Positions 56,973 through 64,000 of a stretch of DNA of 64,000 nt are shown here, one piece after another; the stretch's first letter is position 1; the number at the start of each line of letters is the position of its first letter. A program made the translations under genes and the position numbers. This DNA comes from Diphasiastrum complanatum. Taxonomy: Eukaryota > Streptophyta > Lycopodiopsida > Lycopodiales > Lycopodiaceae. The stretch covers positions 21,071,348 through 21,135,347 of the forward strand of contig CM055095.1 of NCBI GenBank assembly GCA_029204225.1. Reading direction: 5' to 3'. The notes under the pieces were generated by a model, which worked only from the letters and a program-made list of their open reading frames with translations, did not search any database and was not told where the DNA came from.

Positions 56973-57231
56973 GAAACATCTAAGGTCACGTATTCAATCT
57001 ACAAAATAGAGTGAAGAAACACATCGTGTCTACATCGGTCAAACGTGCAATCTGCGACGTCGATTGCAACAGCATGCAAGGCCGTCGCCCAAAAAAATGA
57101 GAAAACACTATTGTGTAAAGCGGTCTTTTTATGAACAATTTCATGGTGAGGTTTTAGATGTTGTCGAAGATAGGAAAGTGGCTAATAAAATTGAAAAGTT
57201 TTTTTTATGTTCGACATTACAAATCGACTAG
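56973..57231 (+). pseudogene. GIY-YIG nuclease-like domain (frameshifted)
   Basis: ETSKVTYSIYKIE (frame of 56973) supplies a GIY-type strand. After a one-base frame change the next frame gives 'HRVYIGQTCNLRRRLQQHAR', the YIG strand and the following Arg-containing helix. 'KVANKIEKFFL' then carries the expected metal-binding Glu, and TAG follows at 57229. The spacing from the first Tyr strand to YIGQT is about ten residues, normal for the fold. GIY-YIG nucleases cut DNA in homing elements, Penelope-like elements and some viruses. Lesions suggest it is no longer functional. Confidence 0.65.
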
Positions 57232-57321
57232 CAAGCTTGGATACAACAAACTCAGATGTACTCCTATAAATTCAAAGGCATACTGTATTTAAGGAGACGC
57301 AAATTTTTGTAATTATGTTCA

Positions 57322-57507
57322 ATGCTAGTATGTTTGTTTCTTCCACCTCGCCATAGCAATTCCTCCATCGCCATCACCTTCGCGAGCGGCAGTTGCTCCT
57401 CCTTATTGCTCCTCCTTATTGGAAGCGGCTACCTGCAATGGCACCTGTTTTCTATGGAGGATTTGCAAAGCTGGAGGCCGGGGGATGGTGCTGCTGCTGG
57501 ATCGTAA
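57322..57507 (+). other. Possible upstream ORF in the pfkB leader
   Basis: A 61-codon ATG frame ends 94 bp before the pfkB ATG. It has no motif. If it lies in the transcript it could reduce translation of the main ORF, but the transcription start is unknown. Confidence 0.25.
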
Positions 57508-57600
57508 CTTTGCGGCTTAGGTTTTCCATTCTATTTTCAGTTTTGTGCAGCTAGGGTTTTGATGCTTGTGCGGAATTCCATGAGGCGAGTGTTCTGAGCC

Positions 57601-58140
57601 ATGGCTGCTGTAAGCCGCTTCTGCCATTATGTCCACACCTCTCCAACCGCATGGGAGGGGTTTGTCACTGGTAGCGCCTGCGGCACAGGAAGGCCATGGC
57701 CTTCTGCTTTTGAACTAAACCTTGCAATGAGTCATTCTTTACTATCGCTGTGTCAGCAAAGGTTTTTTTCCAAGAGGGGTACGTTTAATTTTACACTGCA
57801 GGAGGGGTTACTATCTCTGAGTTATGGCTGTGCGAGTTGCAAACCTAGACTATCGGGGTTTCGAGATGGCCGTGTGCAAGCAAAATGCCAAGGAGTACAG
57901 ACTCCGTTGGATGAGCCAGTTGCGCTTCAGAAGACTCTGACAAAAGAACTCTCCGACTACACATTCGTTCGACCGGTGTTAGATGGCAGCAACAAGCTGG
58001 AGAGAACTGATTGCATAGATGTGGCTGTTTTGGGGAATCTTTGTCTGGACATCGTGTTGAACGTGCCTTCTCTACCGCCTAACGAACTGGCAGAAAAGTA
58101 TAAGTATATGCAGCGATTGGTGGCTTCTCCGCCTGATGAG
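57601..58140 (+). CDS. pfkB gene exon 1
   Basis: It ends at GATGAG|GTTAAA. Reading through would give 'VKFAIMKFFF...' and a stop at 58197, which does not fit the family. The splice to 60970 restores the conserved 'WEAGGN' block in phase 0. Confidence 0.85.
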
Positions 58141-61100
58141 GTTAAATTTGCCATTATGAAGTTTTTTTTCAGCCTGATTGCATACACAGTGATTTGATCT
58201 TAAGTAAAACCCTCCTGTTGTTGTTTTTCAACTTAGCAATGGAAATTTACATGACAAACCAGAGTTTCAAAGAATCACAATTTTGAACTTTTTTGATACC
58301 GTTCAAATCAAGTTTCTGAAATGCCAAAATTTCTATGGTTTTCGAAAATTTTGAAAATCTATATATTTCTTTGAAGTGGTTTGTTGGGAGCTTTGTTCAA
58401 ACTTGTACAAAAATTTCTGAGTGTTGTATATCTGTCTTTTATACACATTGCAAAGGTGCTAGGTAAGACAAACAAGGAGACAGATTGCCATATCAATTTC
58501 TTGAAGTTTTGTTACTAGAAACTAGTCTAAACGCCGGGTCAAAAAGCAGTGGACTCCCTAGAAATTTCGGTTTGGGGCTCTAGATCTATGTATTAAATTT
58601 GTCTTGAGTCAAACTATGTAGAGAATTATGCAGGATTGGGCCTAGCATTTATTTATGAAATGTAGCAATTTTTAGCAGCCTTTATTTGAGAAACAAGGAC
58701 TTATGAGTAGTACACGAGAAGGGATCATAATAAGAAATCATTGACAAGATAGGCACTTTTGTATTTCATGTCTTTCCTTGCTAGGACTTCCACCAGATTT
58801 AGTTTCACTGAGCATGGGTTTGATGACACTCTAACTTTCTCTTTGCCTCTCTCCCAATAGATTTGCAAAATACAATTTAGGCATGAAGCTAATAATTGAT
58901 ATTATCACTTTAAAAAGGACTTTGTATATTGGCTTGAATGAGTTTTGTTAACATTATGTGGATTGTCATAGGGTTTGGAATGGTAATTATCACCTTCTGT
59001 GATCAGGTTGGTAAGGTGTGTTATTATCCATTATCTTTTCTTCACTGTGAACAAAAGGAATCTCAGGAAAATCTCTTTCAATATTATTGAGCTTCTTTCA
59101 ATCCTAAACATTTTCAATAAGTCATCAACCTTTTCATGCCAAGTGACTTACATTTCTTCCAATTACAAGAAAACACGACGACTCAAATTTTATTCAAGTA
59201 CCATTTGGTCTCAACATCCACTACATATTAGCTAGTTTTTGTACACTCCAAAGCACTTCCTCAAACCTTCTCCAAATTGGCTAGTATTTGTGCTTTTTGA
59301 AGGCATAAGTCGTCACCTTTCATGACATCTTGGTACTACACAAAGCATTGGATTACTGACCCACCACACAATTGCATGTATAGAACGATATGTTTTGCAT
59401 TAAAAAGGTGGTAATTATGGTAATAACTTCTCAATATAAATATATATGTTTCTATGTTTGTTGATCTCTTTTTGTAGCTTTTGGATGTTGACATTTTTGT
59501 TGTTTCTTCTTTCTTAATAATTATTGATCTTGTTGTTTCTTCTTCTTGGGCTTATACAATTTAGCAGTATCTTCTTCAATGTATGCATTGTTTTGGTTCC
59601 TGTTTTTGTGTAGACATTTTTGTAGCTTGTTCTTCCTCAACATATCCATTTTTGTAACATTTTGTCTTTTATCTTAAATTTTTGTGAAACATTGTGAATA
59701 ATCTTTCTTTCTAGATGTAGAGGTGGATACGTAATTAGTGCGTATGCTATTGTTCTATGGTACCCTGGGCCCATTCTTATAGACCCCTAATATACCTAAT
59801 TGTTTACCTTGAATTCATTTAGTTGCTAGTATGCCATTTTGCATGGACCTATACATAGTTAGGGACCTAGCTATTTGGTGGGCTACCCAACAAGTGGCCT
59901 CTATATAGTATAAATAGCATATGACCACAAACACAGAGAGCTTCTATGAGGGAGACTGTCGGGCAATCCTTCCTTCAACCTTGTAGGAGGGCCTTCTCAT
60001 TCGCAACAGTGATTTGCGATTGATATCATTGAGAAAGGTTTGACTTTAAAATAATTAATGGTTTCATCCATAATGGAACATTGTGTCTTGATGGATGAAA
60101 AGTAGAAATTTTTTTGTGCCTGTTATTACTAAATGGGTGTAATTGAAAATATATATTGTTATAAGTACCTTTTCTTTGGGTTCAACTAGTTGCACATTGA
60201 GAACTAACCACTTTTTTCGTATTAGGCTTGTTTTCTAGAGCTAATTTAAAATAACGTTTGGAGAGGAATAAGTATCCTCCAACCTATTGTACCTTATGGG
60301 AGGCTTTACGGACCTAATTCGGTCTTCTCTCTTTTCTTGTCTCTACCTTGAGAGTTTCTCATGTAATACAACGTAATTCATTTTTCCTTAAGGTGCTCAA
60401 TATTAGAAAATTACGAGGCCTCAAACAAAGATAGCAATGGCCAATTGTTTTAGTTTCAACTCATGTATTCTTTTGACGTAGTGCTTGGTTCAAAGGAAAG
60501 CTTATTGGTAATCTATGAACACTTTTCCTTGATATGACATGCGTAAAGGTGAAGACGTCCTTCCGTAGTGCACAATTATGGAGCTATGAATGATTTTATT
60601 CTTGCAGATTATTCTCTTGAAATTATGTCAAGGAAAGCAATAGCATGATGCTGAACTTGAATCACTAGAATTTAAGGGCCAATGATTCAATGTATTTCCA
60701 TCATAAGGTTTTTTTTTAGAATTTTATAGATTTGAAAGATAAGCCTTATTATGGTAATGCTTTGATGGTTGTAATCATCATCTTCAAATATGTTACATGC
60801 AAAGGACATGATATGAAATCTGAATCACTAGAATATAGGTTTGATGCTTTGATGTGTGTGGCTACTTGAGCTAAATTGGTAGTTGCAAATTGTCATTTAT
60901 ATGAGTTGCCTGCTTTTTTAAGCAATTGTGTTGCATTTAAACTCACATGAAGTGGTCTTTCATTATTAGGGGTCATGGGAAGCTGGTGGAAACAGCAACT
61001 TTGCAATAGCTGCATCAAGATTAGGTCTTCGAACTGTGACCATTGGGCATGTTGGTCATGAAAAGTTTGGACAATTTCTTGTACAAGCTCTAGAGAAAGA

Positions 61101-61220
61101 AGGAATCACTGTGGTTGATATTGAAGATGAGGGTGCTCCTTTGGGAGGAGATGATTATGATGGAAGCACTTTGCTCTGCTGGGTGTTGGTTGACCAGGAG
61201 CACAATCATTCCTTTTGTAG
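57601..61220 (+). CDS. pfkB-family carbohydrate kinase, N-terminal part (exons 1-2)
   Basis: Exon 1 is 57601-58140 (180 codons) and exon 2 is 60970-61220 (251 bp, phase 2 end), together about 263 residues. The first ~115 residues are not conserved and are rich in Ser, Arg and Cys, consistent with a plastid or mitochondrial targeting region. The kinase fold starts at 'CIDVAVLGNLCLDIVLNVPS' (about residue 137). The join gives 'SPPDE' + 'GSWEAGGNSNFAIAASRLGL' (pfkB signature 1, sugar binding), then 'VTIGHVGHEKFGQFL' and 'TLLCWVLVDQEHNHSFC'. This arrangement matches plant pfkB-like kinases of the Arabidopsis At1g19600 type, whose substrate I cannot name. The ATG has a good context (GAGCCATGGC) and an in-frame stop six bases upstream (57595). 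Signature 2 and the ATP site lie beyond the window. Confidence 0.85.
58141..60969 (+). other. pfkB intron 1 (2.8 kb)
   Basis: GT...AG (TTATTAG|GGGTCA). No coding motif in either strand. A stretch at about 59715-60060 with 'tatagtataaatagc' and 'gtaggagggccttctc' looks LTR-like but has no confirmed ends. Confidence 0.7.
60970..61220 (+). CDS. pfkB gene exon 2
   Basis: It encodes 'GSWEAGGNSNFAIAASRLGL' to 'HNHSFC' + AG of a split codon. The donor is TGTAG|GTAATT. The family continues with 'SRADF', so the next exon should start with the last base of an Arg or Ser codon. No such exon is visible before 64000. Confidence 0.85.
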
Positions 61221-61996
61221 GTAATTGGTCAGTTGTATTATTTCAAATTCCAAAGCATGAGAATTGGTTACCCAGAAAATTTAATATTTGGATCATAAAA
61301 TGAGGTCAAATTTTTGACACAACGGACACTTTAAAGTCAGGAAACGTAAGGATATAGCATGAAATCTCATAAAAATACAAGGAACTTGTGTACACCAAAA
61401 TGAAGGATACACGAGTCAGTTTAGGCTACTCTTGTAGTATATGACTGTTTAATCATAAGTAGTATGATTTCTATGTTTTGAGTTCTTTTTTGCTATAATT
61501 GATTTGATGAAACATAAACTTGATTAGTCTTGCACCAAAAAACATTGGTCATGATTCACATTATAGCTCTAGACCTAAGTGCTACAAAAAACAAGGATCT
61601 GTTAAGTTGAAGCACCATTCAATTCAAGCTATGGCTATGATGTGAGTGTTACACCTTTCACTATAGCTCTTAGTAATCGCATTTCTAAAAATAGTTGTAT
61701 TTGCTTGCTGGGTTTTTTCTCAATCATACACTGTCAAAGATCATAGAATTTTTATGGCTTTTGAGCTTGGAGCTATTGGAAGTTTTTTGCCTAGATCATG
61801 GAAGCAAAAACTTGTGTTCGTACCTATAGCTCCTATCCCATGTGTATAAGCTAAGTGCTACCTTTGGGTGGGTTGAGAGAAATAAAGAAAGTACATTAAT
61901 GTCTTAAGATACCCAATGGTATGTAACATTGCTAAGTACTTCCCAAGTGTGCTTGAAAAAACTGCAGGAGGTAAAACATCTCTTGTAACTAGAGAT

Positions 61997-62257
61997 AAAT
62001 TACTCATCATCTCAAAATAAAAAATGTTACAGCATATTTTTGAGTCATGAATGTCTTGAAGTGCACAACCAACAATGAATATTGGGAAACCTATTGAGAT
62101 GAAGTTATGTACATAAAGGTTAGTCTAAATTACTCATTATCTTAAAATCAAAATTGTTGCAACATACTTTTGAGTCGTGAAAGTTGTGTAGTGCACGTCC
62201 AACAATCAATATTGGGAAACCTAATGAAATAAAGTTATGTTCATAAAAGGTTAGTCT
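61997..62257. repeat. Diverged ~130-bp tandem duplication
   Basis: Copies 61997-62126 and 62127-62257 share 'aatattgggaaacct', 'aagttatgt.cataaa' and 'ggttagtct', with many substitutions. They lie in pfkB intron 2. Confidence 0.9.
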
Positions 62258-62525
62258 CTTTGATTGTTTGATGTCTACTGTATCTGGCTACATAGAGAAC
62301 CAAAATATGATGTGAGGGAGGTTGTGGTTGTGAGTTGCTAATACCAATGTTGATGGTGTGTAATTGGTACCATGAGGCGGGGTTATAGCTCTTTAGTGTC
62401 GATCTCGATGCCTAAAAGAAATGAGAGAATTGTCATTTGAATCTGGTTCTCTATTCCTTTGGCTAGAGAAAAAGGATGTGATCTCTTTGTGATGTACTAG
62501 GAGCCTAGCATGTATAATCTCTCAT

Positions 62526-64000
62526 GTGAGACGTCTCCCGTACTTTAGACAACACATTGTTGATCCTCATATTGAATCAATTCTAGAACTTGTTCACACA
62601 AATTTGTGTGGTCCTATGAAAACTCAGTCTTATGGGGGAGCAGGTTACTTTATGGTGTTTGTTGATGATTATTCTAGGAAGATGTGGATATATCTTCTCA
62701 AGAATAAGTTTTAGGCTTTCAAATATTTCACATGGTTTAAGTTTCAGGTGTTTTGCAAGAATCATGGTATAAAAAGACAATTTGCAAAGTACGGAAACAC
62801 GTCAGCAAAATGGTTTTGCAGAAAGGAAGAATCGGTCTATTGTGGAAATTGCAAGGAGCATGCTTGAAAGTAAGAAACTTCCAAATATGTTTTGGGGTGA
62901 AGCAGTTCAGATAGTGGTTTATCTTTTGAATCCAAGTCCTACAAAAGTTGTAGAAAATTGAACTCCAGAGGAAGCTGATGTAAGTCATTTGAGGGTTTTA
63001 GGAAGTATTTCATATGCTCACATACCTAAGGATTCAAGGATCAAATTGGATTCAAAGGCTACTAAGTGCTTATTTCTTGGTTATGATAGTCAAGAGAAGG
63101 GATAGAGGTTGTATGACTTGGAGGGAAAGAAAGTTTTCATAAGCAGGGATGTAATCTTTGATGAGGATGGATTTCATAAAGATACAAAGATATCTTAAGA
63201 TAGGAAGCAAGATGGAGGAATTTCTATCTTGTGTGACGAGTCATTACAAGAGCTTGAATGAGCACTTGTATCGCCTACAACAATTTAAGTACCTACTACC
63301 CATCCTACATTAGATAATAGAAGATTACCTAGATGGTACTATGAAACTATCAAGGATAGCGTTATCTTGGAACAGGAAGAGTCTAGTACATAGGGAACTA
63401 GGAGATTTGCTAGGCTTGAAAAGCATGGTTAGGATCAACATGAGGAATCGTCATGAGGATGGGGATGTACACTTTGCTTATATGGCTATAGTGTTGGAAA
63501 CCAACGATCCATCTACTTTACAGGAAGCTGAAAGAGAGGATATTTGGAGGAAAGCTATGGATGAGGAGTACAACTCAATCATAACGAACAAGACTAGAGG
63601 CTTGTTCAGTTACCTACAGGTCAAAAGGCTATTGGATGCAAGTGGATCTATAAAATTAAGTATAAATCGGATGGTTCTATAGACAAAAATAAGGCAAGGT
63701 TGGTTGCAAAAGGGTATGCTCAACAAGAAGGAATTGACTATGAAGAAACTTTTGCACCAGATGCTAAGTTAACTACTATGAGGACAATGTTGTCATTGGT
63801 AGCTCAGTTTGGATGGGATATTCAACAAATGGATGTTAAGAGTGCATTCCTAAATGGATTTCTAGAGGAAGTCTACATGGAGCAACCAGAGGGATGCGTA
63901 GTAGCAGGACAGGAAGACATGGTTTGCAATTTGACAAGGCATTATACGGACTTAAGTAAAGCACCAGGGGCATGGTACATGAGGATTGACACATACTTTG
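62526..64000 (+). pseudogene. Degenerate copia element in pfkB intron 2 (runs off the window)
   Basis: In order: integrase core ('LVHTNLCGPMKTQSYGGAGY', 'FVDDYSRKMWIYLLK'), then '[19 protein letters not shown]', '[19 protein letters not shown]', '[13 protein letters not shown]' and 'KVFISRDVIFDEDG', and the RT N-terminus ('[20 protein letters not shown]', '[20 protein letters not shown]', '[20 protein letters not shown]'). Part of the integrase core between about 62715 and 62815 is deleted, and there are several stops. Copia D integrase and RT fragments are similar in wording, so they may be of one lineage. RT catalytic motif and LTR are beyond the edge. Confidence 0.85.

Noticed and set aside
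58141-58197. Read-through end of pfkB exon 1 ('VKFAIMKFFF...' to a stop at 58197)
   Set aside because: It would truncate the kinase before its sugar-binding motif; a GT donor at 58141 and the exon at 60970 restore the family sequence.
59715-60420. Solo LTR in pfkB intron 1
   Set aside because: A TATA-like box and LTR-like wording are present, but no paired TG/CA ends with a target duplication could be found.

Overview
The window is nuclear DNA of a land plant with a large, retrotransposon-rich genome. The evidence is GT-AG introns of up to 15 kb, Ty1/copia and Ty3/gypsy elements primed by initiator-Met tRNA, LINE relics, long (CT)n and (GT)n arrays, and two eukaryotic host genes. A fern or a gymnosperm would fit, but the sequence does not settle the species. 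There are no bacterial features, rRNA genes, tRNA genes or CRISPR arrays.

Host gene 1 is on the minus strand at 42404-13592. I assembled it from six phase-0 exons into a 285-residue TraB/PrgY-family protein. Both GxxH motifs (GTAH in exon 1, GIAH in exon 6) and the ELC motif are present. The 858-nt coding sequence is spread over 28.8 kb. Intron 1 is 15.2 kb and holds a non-autonomous copia element, a nested solo LTR and an intact gypsy element. Intron 3 is 9.7 kb and holds gypsy, copia and LINE debris. Exon 2 is a 33-nt microexon. Host gene 2 is on the plus strand from 57601. Its first two exons encode the N-terminal part of a pfkB-type sugar kinase, and it runs off the right edge. A decayed copia element lies in its second intron.

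Layout. 0.2-9.9 kb: copia RT scrap, a (GT)n array, a gypsy leader with a tRNA-Asp-type primer site, and two truncated minus-strand copia elements (A and B). 9.9-13.6 kb: TraB 3' flank with a gypsy RNase H scrap. 13.6-42.4 kb: the TraB gene and its TE-filled introns. 42.4-45.2 kb: TraB promoter side with telo-boxes, CT arrays, a LINE scrap and a duplication. 45.2-52 kb: degenerate copia E and a LINE on the minus strand. 52-55.8 kb: a gene-free, possibly LTR-derived block. 55.8-57.2 kb: an unusual relic with a Pif1-like helicase tail and a GIY-YIG nuclease-like domain. 57.3-64 kb: the pfkB gene.

The only element that looks capable of movement is the Ty3/gypsy chromovirus at 34508-40825. It has one uninterrupted 1595-codon gag-pol ORF, LTRs differing at 1 of 358 positions, and a perfect 5-bp target duplication. 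The Pif1/GIY-YIG relic is the best candidate for something not covered by the standard plant TE classes. It is decayed, and its identity is unresolved.
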